NCBI RefSeq assembly: GCF_947495625.1
Contig: NZ_CANLZW010000019.1
Coordinates: 1 to 64,000, forward strand
Length of the DNA stretch: 64,000 nt
Direction of reading: 5' to 3'
Source of the DNA: an uncultured Cocleimonas sp.
GTDB taxonomy: Bacteria > Pseudomonadota > Gammaproteobacteria > Thiotrichales > Thiotrichaceae
The position numbers and the translations under genes are program-made. Of this stretch, positions 49,167-58,320 are shown piece by piece (positions within the stretch are counted from its first letter, which is position 1; every line of letters starts with the position of its first letter). The notes under the pieces are model-generated. The model made no database searches. It worked only from the letters and a program-made list of their open reading frames with translations, and was not told the DNA's origin.

Positions 49167-49697
49167 ATGAAAAAACAGTGGCTTAAAAAACTGAAAGTAC
49201 TGTTGCTATTATCCTTTGCGGTAACTGCATCTTTATCTTTGCATGCAGCAGAAGATTCTACAGAAATAGAGTTGAGTTATACTTATGTTGAGTATTTAAA
49301 CTTTGTAGGTACCGCCGCTGGGGCTGCACGATATTTTAATCATGATGAAGTTATGCCCTTATCCAATAAAGGAAATCCTGCAAATAGAATAGGTCAAAAA
49401 GTTAATTTAGGAACGTTAGGCTTAAACTCAAACATAACGGGTGACTGTACTCTGGATTTTTCTACCCAAAACGATTTTCAGTTAGAACATACAACATCAG
49501 GAAAAGTACTGACATCTTATAGACTTGAATACAGAAATACTGAGATTACTAGCGGTAGTAATTTACAAATGATACTACCTTGCAGTTATCCTGTTAGTAA
49601 TATTGATTTCACCACAACGGGAAAATACCAAAATAGCAATAAACCCAAAGCCGGGGTCTATCAAGATATCGTCAATATCACGGTTACTTCCCAATAA
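49167..49697 (+). CDS. Secreted beta-rich protein of unknown function
   Basis: A 176-residue protein with a signal peptide (cleavage after LHAA). The mature part is beta-strand rich with two cysteines (GDCTLDF and LPCSYPV) and ends GVYQDIVNITVTSQ, a pattern seen in the last strand of spore-coat-U/CS1-type pilin domains. Without a chaperone or usher gene nearby this is only a resemblance. Confidence 0.7.
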   Translation: MKKQWLKKLKVLLLLSFAVTASLSLHAAEDSTEIELSYTYVEYLNFVGTAAGAARYFNHDEVMPLSNKGNPANRIGQKVNLGTLGLNSNITGDCTLDFSTQNDFQLEHTTSGKVLTSYRLEYRNTEITSGSNLQMILPCSYPVSNIDFTTTGKYQNSNKPKAGVYQDIVNITVTSQ

Positions 49698-49744
49698 AGA
49701 CTGCTTTTAGAAATAGAGTTATTTACTAATCAGGAATAGCATTA

Positions 49745-49774
49745 AACACCCCCCTACTTTTAGGGTGTTTTTGT
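49745..49774 (+). terminator. C6 element as terminator between convergent genes
   Basis: AACACCC and GGGTGTT form a perfect 7-bp stem around the CCCTACTTTTA loop, then a T-run. Best terminator-like version of the element; 48 bp after the secreted-protein gene. Confidence 0.9.
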
Positions 49775-49776
49775 TT

Positions 49777-50352
49777 CTAAACTCCTTCAAACAACTTTTG
49801 TAATTTTAATTTTAGTACATCAAAGTTTGTGTGGGAAAAATCAAATGGCGCGTTGGGATAACCGATATTATAAATTTGATTAAGAATGGCTTTATGATTT
49901 TCTTTTGATTTAAAGTCTGAACAATCTAAAAAAGCATTTAAACATTCTTTCTGTTCTTCAGGAATTGTTGAAAGTATTAGTGATTCTAGATACCCACATT
50001 TTTCATCAGGATCGCAAGTAATATAAATATCAGTACTGGCATTTAAGTCTAATTTATCAAGTGTTTTTTCTAGTTCAGTTTTTGTATTTTCAAAACCACC
50101 ATACTTTTCATCATTTCCTTCAAAGTCGGCATCTAGAACAAAAAGTATCTTCTCAATTGATTCGTTTTTTATATTAAGCAATAACTCTTTATAATTTTTG
50201 TCATCCACTTTAAAGAAATTACTTTTAGTTCCCATCCCAAAAAATTTAACATTTTTTTCATCTAAACCAAGATTATCTAATAAAAGCAGTAGAAGTTCGT
50301 TATCGTGAGTTTTTTTTGCATTTCCTTCATGCAATATTGCAACTTTTACCAC
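49777..50352 (-). CDS. TOPRIM-like protein (DUF3226 type), partner of the adjacent ATPase
   Basis: A 191-residue protein with a TOPRIM-like acidic layout: ILHEGNAKKTHD with Glu8 and Gly9 near the start, the DxD-type FVLDADFEGND around residues 71-79, and DPDEKCGYLESLIL with a further conserved-looking Glu. This matches DUF3226/OLD-type TOPRIM proteins, some of which are nucleases. Its start overlaps the end of the ATPase gene by seven bases, so the two are co-translated. Probable effector of the pair. Confidence 0.8.
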   Translation of the reverse strand: MVKVAILHEGNAKKTHDNELLLLLLDNLGLDEKNVKFFGMGTKSNFFKVDDKNYKELLLNIKNESIEKILFVLDADFEGNDEKYGGFENTKTELEKTLDKLDLNASTDIYITCDPDEKCGYLESLILSTIPEEQKECLNAFLDCSDFKSKENHKAILNQIYNIGYPNAPFDFSHTNFDVLKLKLQKLFEGV

Positions 50353-51305
50353 CCTCTTAACTCATGGTCTTGCTCAAGTGTATTGGTCAGCATTTCAGCA
50401 TCATAAACACCTGCATCAATAGACCCATCTTTTAGTTTTGTTAAGATCGTATAAGTAATATTTTGATCTTGTAATTTATTGGCTGTTCTTTCGTAAGATT
50501 CAATGCATTCTTTAGAATGGGTAGTTGCAAAGACCTGCACATTAAGCTCTTTAGATAAGGTTAAAATAATATTCCATACATCATCTAGTATTGTGTAATG
50601 AAGACCATTATCTATTTCATCAATAAATAATTGCCCATTCTCCGAACTATATAATGATGAGATAATATTAATTAGATGCCGAATACCATCACCCATATCG
50701 CTAACTTCAATATATCTCGTATTCACTTTACATTGAGGAACATCTTCAATAACCTTAAATGACTCAATTCTTGAATCTACTTTATTCAAAAAATGATTTA
50801 GATATTCTTCTTTATCATTTTTCTGTAATGAGGAATAGTTTGCCATCAAAGCTCTATCGGTAGCCCCAAGACTACTCATAAATATTATATTTCCCTTGAA
50901 AACTTTTTCGAACGTAAAGTCCTTAACATTTATTGAAACGCTCTTATCCCCTATTGAAATTTTATATTTTTTAACGCCATCTTTACTATTTACCTTGAAA
51001 GAAGAACTTCTAATATTTGAAGTTACCGTTAGATCACTTGTTTTTTCTAAATATGATGTTAACTCTATATTGTTTAGTGATGGATTGTTTAATCGTTCAC
51101 GACGATATTTAATGGAAGCAAGTGCAGCTGTAAAATTTTTAACATCTACTCCCCTTATATTCACATTACAAGCTTCCATTAATGCAGTCTTACCCACATT
51201 ATTCTTACCTCCAATAAGATTTACACGAGCAAAACCAGATGCTTTAAATAGGTTAAAGCATTTAAAATGTCTTATCTCAATGTTTTTTATAAAGTGATCT
51301 GTCAT
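50346..51305 (-). CDS. OLD/AAA_15-type ATPase
   Basis: A 319-residue SMC/ABC-like ATPase: RHFKCFNLFKASGFARVNLI, Walker A GGKNNVGKTALME, signature-region DMGDGIRHLINIISSLYSSE, Walker B QLFIDEIDNGLHYTI and H-switch VQVFATTHSKEC. It is of the OLD/AbiL/RecF-like class but lacks a fused TOPRIM domain, which is encoded by the next gene. The layout resembles PARIS (AriA/AriB) and other two-gene ATPase-nuclease defence modules. No phage or transposase genes adjoin. Confidence 0.88.
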   Translation of the reverse strand: MTDHFIKNIEIRHFKCFNLFKASGFARVNLIGGKNNVGKTALMEACNVNIRGVDVKNFTAALASIKYRRERLNNPSLNNIELTSYLEKTSDLTVTSNIRSSSFKVNSKDGVKKYKISIGDKSVSINVKDFTFEKVFKGNIIFMSSLGATDRALMANYSSLQKNDKEEYLNHFLNKVDSRIESFKVIEDVPQCKVNTRYIEVSDMGDGIRHLINIISSLYSSENGQLFIDEIDNGLHYTILDDVWNIILTLSKELNVQVFATTHSKECIESYERTANKLQDQNITYTILTKLKDGSIDAGVYDAEMLTNTLEQDHELRGW

Positions 51306-51419
51306 GACTTCCTTTTATTTAACGTTTTTATGTATATTAACAAAAAGGAACTTAAGTTTTCTCATTATTATCCCAACCACTCTGTCCCCCAAGAGAACCA
51401 TACTTATAATAGTAAGTTT

Positions 51420-51540
51420 GAAACTCTAAGCATTCAGATTTTGTTTCAGATCAAGGCTCACCGACGCACAGTGAGGGAGCATACGATAAGTATGTGACCG
51501 ATCGAGCATCGGAGCAACGCCGAGCTGGGACAAAAGCTGA
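51420..51540. other. GC-richer, hairpin-rich stretch after asparagine synthase
   Basis: In an otherwise A/T-rich gap this stretch contains CTCAC / GTGAG and CATAC / GTATG small stems and the repeated-looking CGATCGAGCATCGGAGCAACG. Composition differs from flanking DNA and it may be another dispersed repeat type or an RNA leader. No gene seen. Confidence 0.45.
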
Positions 51541-51554
51541 GTGCGAAACCGAAA

Positions 51555-53336
51555 CTACAACCCGTTGTCTTGTAGCCAATATTCTAGTAGCGCCATGTGC
51601 CACAACTTATTACCCTGAATCCTAGTATGGTGTTCATCAGGAGCGCCTAAAAGCTTCTCCACATAAGTCCTTTGATAAATCCCTCTATCCTTACACTTCT
51701 GCGAATTCAGTATATCTTGCATAAATTCCAGGAACTCACCGCGTACGTATTTAAGCGCGGGTACTGGGAAGTAACCTTTCTTACGATCGATGACGCTATC
51801 TGGAATCATTCCGCGTGAGATTTCTTGCAGTACGTGTTTACCACCACTGTTGAGTTTCATGTGAGGAGGCATTTTCGCGGCGAGTTCTACCAGTTCGTGA
51901 TCAAGGAAAGGTACACGTGCTTCCAGGCCATGAGCCATGGTCATATTGTCGACGCGTTTTACAGGATCATCGACAACTAGCATGGTGGTGTCAGCTCTGA
52001 AAACGGCATCAATAAAGGTATCGGCATTGGGTGCTTCCAATATGCTTTTCATTGTTTCTGCGGTGAAATCTCTGTCGATATATTTCGGTGTTAGCATTTC
52101 TGCCATTTCATCGTGATCTCTATCGAAATAGAATTGGCGGAAGCGTTCTAAATGCGTGCCTTTTGCCTTATTCATTTTATCGAACCAGAAGTAGCCACCG
52201 AATACTTCATCGGCTCCCTGCCCTGATTGCACTACTTTTACGTCTTTCGCGACTTGCTCTGATAGTAAGTAGAAACCAATCGCGTCCTGGCCGAACATTG
52301 GCTCGGACATATTCGCTATCGCTTCAGGCAAACGACTGAGGGTTTGCTCGTTTGGAATATGGATTTTGTGGTGGTTGGTATTGAAACGCTCTACCACTGC
52401 ATCGGAGAATTCAAACTCACTGCCTTTTTCTTCTGGCTGATCGTCAAAACCGATACTGTAAGTTGGGATATCTTTAATGCCTATTTCATCGAGTAGTCCA
52501 ACCAGTAGACTTGAGTCTAATCCACCTGAGAGTAATACGCCCACGGGTACATCAGATACATCATTACGACGACGGACTGCTACGCGCAGTGCTTCGTGAA
52601 TTGCTTCTGTCCATTCTGCATCGCTACGTTCTTCTTTTGGACGCGTTGCATCTAAAGTCCAGTAACGGTTGAGTTGTTGCTCGCCGTTTTCTTTGATTAA
52701 TAAGGTATGCGCTGGTTCTAGTTTACGAATACCTTTGAGTACCGTCATTGGTGCGGGTACTACTGCATGCAGAGTAAATTGATGATGCAGAGCGACTGGG
52801 TCGATTGATGTATCGATTGCAGCGTCATCATTTGATGCGAGTAACGCTTGGGTGTTTGATGCAAAGCGAAAGCCTTTGCCAGTGTTTGCATAGTAAAGCG
52901 GCTTGATGCCCATACGATCACGCGCGAGGAATAATGTCTTTTTCTTTAAATCCCAAATGGCGATGGCGAACATGCCGAGGAAATGCTTTACGCAATCTGT
53001 GCCCCATTCTGCATAGGCTTTTAGAATAACTTCAGTATCACCTGTAGAAAAGAAGGTATGGCCTTTGGCGCCAAGCTCTTTGCGTAATTCTGGGTGATTG
53101 TAGATTGTGCCGTTGAAGACTAATGCGAGGCTTAATTGCGGGTCAATCATCGGTTGATTGCCTTTCTCAGACAAATCTAGAATTGAGAGTCTTCTATGAC
53201 CAAACGCTAACGCACCGTCGGAGAATGTACCGGCGTGATCTGGACCACGCTTTTCTAACTTCTCCATCATCGACTGGATGTGATCTAAATTCGGCAAGGT
53301 GCCGTCTAATCGATATTCACCACAAATTCCGCACAT
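51555..53336 (-). CDS. Asparagine synthase-type amidotransferase (probable N-acetylglutaminylglutamine amidotransferase)
   Basis: A 593-residue two-domain protein. Class II glutaminase domain starts MCGICGEYRLDG (Cys2 nucleophile) with KRGPDHAG and VFNGTIYNHPEL; the ATP-pyrophosphatase domain has GVLLSGGLDSSLLVGLL and QGADEVFGGYFW. The frame opens ten codons earlier, but the Cys must be residue 2. The segment HAVVPAPMTVLKGIRKLEPAH and the overall length resemble AsnO/NAGGN amidotransferase, which makes an osmoprotectant dipeptide; its usual partner ngg is not in the window. Confidence 0.8.
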   Translation of the reverse strand: MCGICGEYRLDGTLPNLDHIQSMMEKLEKRGPDHAGTFSDGALAFGHRRLSILDLSEKGNQPMIDPQLSLALVFNGTIYNHPELRKELGAKGHTFFSTGDTEVILKAYAEWGTDCVKHFLGMFAIAIWDLKKKTLFLARDRMGIKPLYYANTGKGFRFASNTQALLASNDDAAIDTSIDPVALHHQFTLHAVVPAPMTVLKGIRKLEPAHTLLIKENGEQQLNRYWTLDATRPKEERSDAEWTEAIHEALRVAVRRRNDVSDVPVGVLLSGGLDSSLLVGLLDEIGIKDIPTYSIGFDDQPEEKGSEFEFSDAVVERFNTNHHKIHIPNEQTLSRLPEAIANMSEPMFGQDAIGFYLLSEQVAKDVKVVQSGQGADEVFGGYFWFDKMNKAKGTHLERFRQFYFDRDHDEMAEMLTPKYIDRDFTAETMKSILEAPNADTFIDAVFRADTTMLVVDDPVKRVDNMTMAHGLEARVPFLDHELVELAAKMPPHMKLNSGGKHVLQEISRGMIPDSVIDRKKGYFPVPALKYVRGEFLEFMQDILNSQKCKDRGIYQRTYVEKLLGAPDEHHTRIQGNKLWHMALLEYWLQDNGL

Positions 53337-53403
53337 ATTTTTGCTTCCATTTTCTTCCAAATTCAATTAAATGTAATTATAGAGTAAAACGATTGTTTAA
53401 AAA

Positions 53404-53434
53404 GTCACCCCCCTACTTTCAGGCACTTTTTTAT
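53404..53434 (+). repeat. C6 element (plus orientation) between asparagine synthase and sodB
   Basis: Exact GTCACCCCCCTACTT then TCAGGCAC and a T-run. AAAAAGT before it can pair with ACTTTTT after it, a 7-bp outer stem. It lies 68 bp upstream of the asparagine synthase start, pointing away from it, and 230 bp upstream of sodB. The rest of the gap shows only promoter-like A/T-rich sequence. Confidence 0.88.
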
Positions 53435-53646
53435 AATTAATTTTTCTTAACATTAAAAATACTAAGAGCTATTGCTTTTCAAGGGTGATTTAAATAGTCT
53501 TACGCTGTAATAAGAAACCCCTGATCAAGTCCGTTTATTTACTTCTTTAATTTTAGTTAAGTTGTAACCGACTGAAGCAGGGCTTTCCCAAAAAAACGCG
53601 CTAGTTTTTATCTCAATCAATCTAATTACAATCAAAGGAATCTATC

Positions 53647-54225
53647 ATGACACATGAATTACCAGGTTTACCATACGAAAAAAATGCTCTTGAGCCATAC
53701 ATTTCTGCTGAGACTTTAGACTATCACCACGATAAGCATCACCAGGCTTATGTGACTAACCTAAACAATTTGATTGAAGGCACTGAGTTTGCTGATAAAT
53801 CATTAGAAGAAATCGTTACTTCTGCACCTGCTGGTGGCGTTTTCAATAACGCTGCTCAAGTTTGGAACCACACATTCTACTTTAACTGTATGGCTCCTAA
53901 AGCTGGTGGCGAGCCTACTGGTGCGGTTGCAGATGCAATCAACGCTGCATTCGGTTCTTTCGCAGACTTCAAAGAGAAGTTCTCTGCATCTGCTGTTGGC
54001 AACTTCGGTTCTGGCTGGACCTGGTTAGTGAAGAATGCTGACGGTTCTGTTGAGATCGTTAACACAACCGCTGCTGGCTGCCCACTAACTGATGGCAAGA
54101 CACCTGTACTAACTATCGACGTTTGGGAACATGCTTACTACGTTGATAAGCGTAATGCTCGTCCTGCTTATGTTGCTGATTTCTGGAACCTGGTTAACTG
54201 GGATTTCGTTAATAGCAATATGTAA
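53647..54225 (+). CDS. sodB: Iron superoxide dismutase
   Basis: A 192-residue Fe-SOD. Metal ligands are visible in YHHDKHHQAYV (His), VWNHTFYFN (His) and TIDVWEHAYYVD (Asp, His); FNNAAQVWNHTF with the Gln at this site and AAGCPLTDG mark the Fe rather than the Mn form. Cytosolic. AAAGGA precedes the ATG. Two terminators follow. Confidence 0.96.
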   Translation: MTHELPGLPYEKNALEPYISAETLDYHHDKHHQAYVTNLNNLIEGTEFADKSLEEIVTSAPAGGVFNNAAQVWNHTFYFNCMAPKAGGEPTGAVADAINAAFGSFADFKEKFSASAVGNFGSGWTWLVKNADGSVEIVNTTAAGCPLTDGKTPVLTIDVWEHAYYVDKRNARPAYVADFWNLVNWDFVNSNM

Positions 54226-54282
54226 GACAACTGTCATAAACCTATAACAAGCCATAACAGGCTTGATATATTGACAAAAAAG

Positions 54283-54345
54283 AGAAAAGCGAGCAATATT
54301 GCTCGTTTTTCTGCAAAAGGGCAGCTTCTAGCTGCCCTTTTCTAT
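54283..54345 (+). terminator. Two tandem terminators after sodB
   Basis: First stem GCGAGCAA / TTGCTCGT with T-run, second stem AAAAGGGCAGCT / AGCTGCCCTTTT with T-run, 3 bp apart; this should isolate sodB from argD. Confidence 0.9.
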
Positions 54346-54444
54346 TGCCTTTGTAACGCGCTTTAACCGCTAAACTTAAGTTATTTTCCAGTTAAGTCCA
54401 AGCTAACAGAATCGTGTTTTGGGTTGTAATATAGGAATATTATT

Positions 54445-55614
54445 GTGTCAGATTCATTAATGTCTACTTACGCACGTCTTCCAGTCTCTTTTGAGAAAGG
54501 CGAAGGTGTGTATCTTTTTGATTCAGAAGGTAATAAATACTTAGACGCGCTTGCGGGTATCGCGGTGTGTAGTCTAGGTCATGCGCACCCTCGTGTTGCG
54601 GATGCTATTGCTGATCAGGCACGAACACTTATTCATACGTCTAATGTGTATAACATTCCTCACCAGACTGAGCTTGGCGATAAGCTTTGTAGCCTATCTG
54701 GTATGAGCCGTGTGTTCTTTGGCAATTCAGGCGCTGAAGCGAATGAAGCGGCGATTAAAATAGCGCGTCTATTTGGTAAGAAGCAAGGCATTGATCGTCC
54801 TAAAATTATTGTGGCTAGTGGTAGTTTTCACGGTCGTACCTTAGCAACTCTTTCTGCAACGGGTAGTCGTAAAGTACAAGCCGGTTTCTCTCCATTGGTT
54901 GAAGGTTTTGTTCGTGTTGAATACAACGATATCGAAGCGATTCAAAAGATTGCTGAGAATAGTAGCGAAGTTGCTGCAATTTTAGTTGAGCCTGTTCAGG
55001 GTGAAGGCGGAATTATAGTTCCTGACGAAGGCTACCTAAGCAGTATCAGAAAAATCTGTGATGACAATAACTGGCTGATGATGCTCGATGAGATTCAAAC
55101 GGGCATGGGCAGAACAGGAAAGATGTTTGCTTTCCAACATGAAGGTATTACGCCTGATGTGATGACTTTAGCCAAAGCACTTGGTAATGGCGTTCCCATT
55201 GGTGCGTGTTTAGCAGCGGGTAAAGCTGAAGAAATCTTCACTCCGGGAACTCATGGTTCTACTTTTGGTGGTAATCCTTTAGTGACGCGTACTGCGCTTG
55301 AAGTGATCAGTATTATGGAAGAGCAAGATATTCCGAATAAAGCAGCTGAAATGGGTAGCTATATGCTTTCTCAATTCAAACAAGCGCTTGCAGATGTCGA
55401 TGGTGTTCAAGATATTCGTGGTCATGGAATGATGCTGGGTATTGAGTTGAATAAAGACTGCGGGGAATTGGTTGCTAAAGCATTAGAGAAGAAACTTCTC
55501 ATCAATGTAACTGCACATAAAACTATTCGACTATTACCACCTTTGGTAATCACTAAAGATCAAGCGGATGACGTTGTTTCAACACTCGTTCCACTTATCA
55601 AAGAATTTCTTTAA
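54445..55614 (+). CDS. argD: Acetylornithine aminotransferase
   Basis: A 389-residue class III PLP aminotransferase, step four of arginine synthesis, possibly also N-succinyl-DAP aminotransferase. Motifs: FGNSGAEANEAAIKIAR, GSFHGRTLATLSATG, DEIQTGMGRTG and the PLP lysine in TLAKALGNGVPIGA. Start is a GTG preceded by AGGA; an ATG five codons later lacks a ribosome binding site. Followed by argF with a 69-bp gap. Confidence 0.95.
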   Translation: MSDSLMSTYARLPVSFEKGEGVYLFDSEGNKYLDALAGIAVCSLGHAHPRVADAIADQARTLIHTSNVYNIPHQTELGDKLCSLSGMSRVFFGNSGAEANEAAIKIARLFGKKQGIDRPKIIVASGSFHGRTLATLSATGSRKVQAGFSPLVEGFVRVEYNDIEAIQKIAENSSEVAAILVEPVQGEGGIIVPDEGYLSSIRKICDDNNWLMMLDEIQTGMGRTGKMFAFQHEGITPDVMTLAKALGNGVPIGACLAAGKAEEIFTPGTHGSTFGGNPLVTRTALEVISIMEEQDIPNKAAEMGSYMLSQFKQALADVDGVQDIRGHGMMLGIELNKDCGELVAKALEKKLLINVTAHKTIRLLPPLVITKDQADDVVSTLVPLIKEFL

Positions 55615-55683
55615 GCTTACATAAAAAGCTATAGCTAACGCCAAATTAACGTTAACGGCGTACCCAAACAGAAGGTATTTATT

Positions 55684-56616
55684 ATGTCTAAACTGAGACA
55701 TTTTCTTACATTAATGGATTTCAGCCCAGAAGAGCTTCAGCAATTAATTGCTAGAGCCATTGAGCTAAAAAAGATGCAGAAAAGTGGTGAAATTTACGAA
55801 CCGCTGAAAAATATGACATTGGCGATGATTTTTGAAAAGTCATCGACTCGTACACGCGTATCTTTTGAAACAGGCATGGTCCAGTTAGGTGGTCATGGCA
55901 TGTTTTTATCTTCACGTGATACTCAACTAGGCCGTGGTGAACCACTCGAAGATAGCGCACGCGTTATTTCAAGCATGGTTGATATCGTTATGATCCGTAC
56001 TTTCGGACACAATATTGTTGAAACCTTTGCGGAGAATTCACGCGTTCCTGTCATCAATGCATTGACTGATGATTTTCATCCTTGTCAGCTACTTGCGGAC
56101 ATGATGACGTATGAAGAACATCGCGGTAGCATTAAAGGTAAAACAGCAACATACGTGGGTGATGGCAACAATATGTGTCATTCGTGGATGAATGCGGCGA
56201 AACAGTTTGGTTTCCACCTGAATATTGCTAGCCCAAAAGGCTATGAGCCGAATGCTGAGCTTTTAGCAAAACTATCTGATCACGTAACATTGTTCAATGA
56301 TATTAATGAGTCTGTTGAAAACACAGACTTAATCACAACTGATGTCTGGGCAAGCATGGGACAGGAAGAAGAGCAAAAAATACGCGAAAAATCTTTCAAA
56401 TCCTTTAAAGTGGACTCTGCGGTAATGGCTAAAGCGAATAAGGATGCTATCTTCATGCATTGCTTACCAGCACATCGTGAAGAAGAAGTCAGCGCGAAAG
56501 TCATAGACGGCCCACAGAGTGTTGTTTGGGACGAAGCTGAAAATCGCCTACATGCACAAAAAGCATTGCTAGAAGCATTAGTGATTGGTTTACCAAACTC
56601 AAAAGAAGATTCTTAA
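55684..56616 (+). CDS. argF: Ornithine carbamoyltransferase
   Basis: A 310-residue enzyme making citrulline from ornithine and carbamoyl phosphate. Carbamoyl-phosphate site [27 protein letters not shown], ornithine site region and the [11 protein letters not shown] signature are all present. Its stop codon overlaps the prfC start by one base (TAATG), so argD-argF-prfC is one operon. Confidence 0.97.
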   Translation: MSKLRHFLTLMDFSPEELQQLIARAIELKKMQKSGEIYEPLKNMTLAMIFEKSSTRTRVSFETGMVQLGGHGMFLSSRDTQLGRGEPLEDSARVISSMVDIVMIRTFGHNIVETFAENSRVPVINALTDDFHPCQLLADMMTYEEHRGSIKGKTATYVGDGNNMCHSWMNAAKQFGFHLNIASPKGYEPNAELLAKLSDHVTLFNDINESVENTDLITTDVWASMGQEEEQKIREKSFKSFKVDSAVMAKANKDAIFMHCLPAHREEEVSAKVIDGPQSVVWDEAENRLHAQKALLEALVIGLPNSKEDS

Positions 56617-58232
56617 TGGCTAGTCATTCAAAAGAAGTCTCTTTACGACGCACGTTTGCGATTATTTCGCATCCCGATGCGGGTAAAACGACCATCACCG
56701 AAAAACTATTGTTATTCGGGGGTGCGATTCAGCTTGCCGGATCGGTAAAAGGTAGAAAAGCAGCGCGTCATGCGACATCTGACTGGATGGCAATGGAGAA
56801 AGAGCGTGGCATCTCGGTAACATCATCAGTGATGCAGTTTCCTTATAAATTAAATAAGAAACATCCGAGTGATCCTGATCCCATTATCAATCTACTGGAT
56901 ACACCGGGTCATGAAGATTTCTCGGAAGATACTTATCGTACACTGACTGCTGTTGACTCGGCGTTAATGGTAATCGACGTCGCTAAAGGCGTTGAGGATA
57001 GAACAATCAAATTAATGGAAGTTTGTCGTCTGCGTGATACGCCGATAATGACTTTCATCAACAAGCTTGACCGTGAAGGTCGAGACCCGATTGACTTACT
57101 TGATGAAGTTGAAAGTGTACTAAAAATACAGTGCGCGCCAGTTACCTGGCCAATCGGCATGGGTAAACGCTTGAAGGGTGTTTATCATATTCAAAATGAT
57201 AAGGTCCATTTGTATGACCCAAATCATGATGGGAAAATCCTTGAAGGCGAAACTATTCAGGGCCTTGATAATCCACGCTTAGACGAATTGTTAGGTACGC
57301 AAGCCGAAGAGCTTCGTGATGAGATTGAATTGGTTCAAGGGGCAAGTAACGCTTTTGATAAGGAAGCTTATCTTGCTGGAAAACTCACTCCGGTGTTCTT
57401 CGGTTCAGCGGTGAACAACTTCGGGGTTGCTGAGCTGTTAGCAGACTTTGTTGAACATGCTCCTGCCCCACAACCTCGTGCGACAAATACACGTGTGGTT
57501 TCACCAAACGAAGAAAAATTCAGTGGCTTCATTTTCAAAATTCAAGCCAATATGGACCCGCAACACCGTGATCGCATAGCGTTTATGCGCGTTTGTTCGG
57601 GAAGCTTTAAGAAAGGCATGAAATTAAGCCATGTGCGTATCAAGAAAGAAGTAAAAATTCCTGATGCTCTGACGTTTCTTGCCGCAGATCGTGGTCACGT
57701 TGATGCCGCTTACCCAGGCGATATTATCGGCATTCACAACCACGGAACGATTCGAATTGGAGATACTTTCTCTGAAGGTGAGGAATTATTCTTCACAGGT
57801 ATTCCGAGTTTTGCGCCAGAATTATTCCGTCGCGCGCAGTTGAAAGATCCACTCAAGATGAAGCAGCTACAAAAAGGTTTGGATCAGTTGTGTGAAGAAG
57901 GTGCGACGCAGTTATTTCGCCCATTCAAAAACAATGATCTTATTCTTGGTGCGGTTGGTGTATTACAGTTTGATGTGGTTGCCCAAAGACTTAAAGACGA
58001 ATACAAAGTTGACTGTCAATTTGAAGGGGTTAGCGTACAAACTGCACGCTGGATTCATTGTGAAGATGAAGCCATGTTGGCACAATTCAAAATCAAAGCA
58101 GAAGCAAATCTATCAATAGATCATTCTGGTGAGTTGGTTTATATCGCACCTACACGAGTGAATTTACAGATGGCTATTGAGAAATGGCCTGATATTGAAT
58201 TCTTATCAACTCGTGAACATGGTACTTATTAA
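56616..58232 (+). CDS. prfC: Peptide chain release factor 3 (RF3)
   Basis: A 538-residue translational GTPase that recycles RF1/RF2. G1 [13 protein letters not shown]3 DTPGHEDF, G4 NKLDREG; RF3-specific [20 protein letters not shown] near switch I. Full length. Coupled to argF by start-stop overlap, an unusual pairing of arginine synthesis with termination; it ends at a bidirectional C6 pair. Confidence 0.96.
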   Translation: MASHSKEVSLRRTFAIISHPDAGKTTITEKLLLFGGAIQLAGSVKGRKAARHATSDWMAMEKERGISVTSSVMQFPYKLNKKHPSDPDPIINLLDTPGHEDFSEDTYRTLTAVDSALMVIDVAKGVEDRTIKLMEVCRLRDTPIMTFINKLDREGRDPIDLLDEVESVLKIQCAPVTWPIGMGKRLKGVYHIQNDKVHLYDPNHDGKILEGETIQGLDNPRLDELLGTQAEELRDEIELVQGASNAFDKEAYLAGKLTPVFFGSAVNNFGVAELLADFVEHAPAPQPRATNTRVVSPNEEKFSGFIFKIQANMDPQHRDRIAFMRVCSGSFKKGMKLSHVRIKKEVKIPDALTFLAADRGHVDAAYPGDIIGIHNHGTIRIGDTFSEGEELFFTGIPSFAPELFRRAQLKDPLKMKQLQKGLDQLCEEGATQLFRPFKNNDLILGAVGVLQFDVVAQRLKDEYKVDCQFEGVSVQTARWIHCEDEAMLAQFKIKAEANLSIDHSGELVYIAPTRVNLQMAIEKWPDIEFLSTREHGTY

Positions 58233-58249
58233 CGTAAAACAAATGCCCG

Positions 58250-58309
58250 TAAGTAGGGGGGTGACTTTCTTGGCTCTTAGTTAGCCTATGAAAGTCACCC
58301 CCCTACTTA
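58250..58309. repeat. Perfect inverted pair of C6 elements between convergent genes
   Basis: Twenty-bp arms (TAAGTAGGGGGGTGACTTTC and its exact complement) with a 20-nt loop. Lies 18 bp after prfC and 12 bp from the end of the facing metalloprotease gene. The plus copy is followed by ATAGCGAG and a T-run. Acts as, or replaces, a bidirectional terminator. Confidence 0.95.
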
Positions 58310-58320
58310 TAGCGAGTTTT

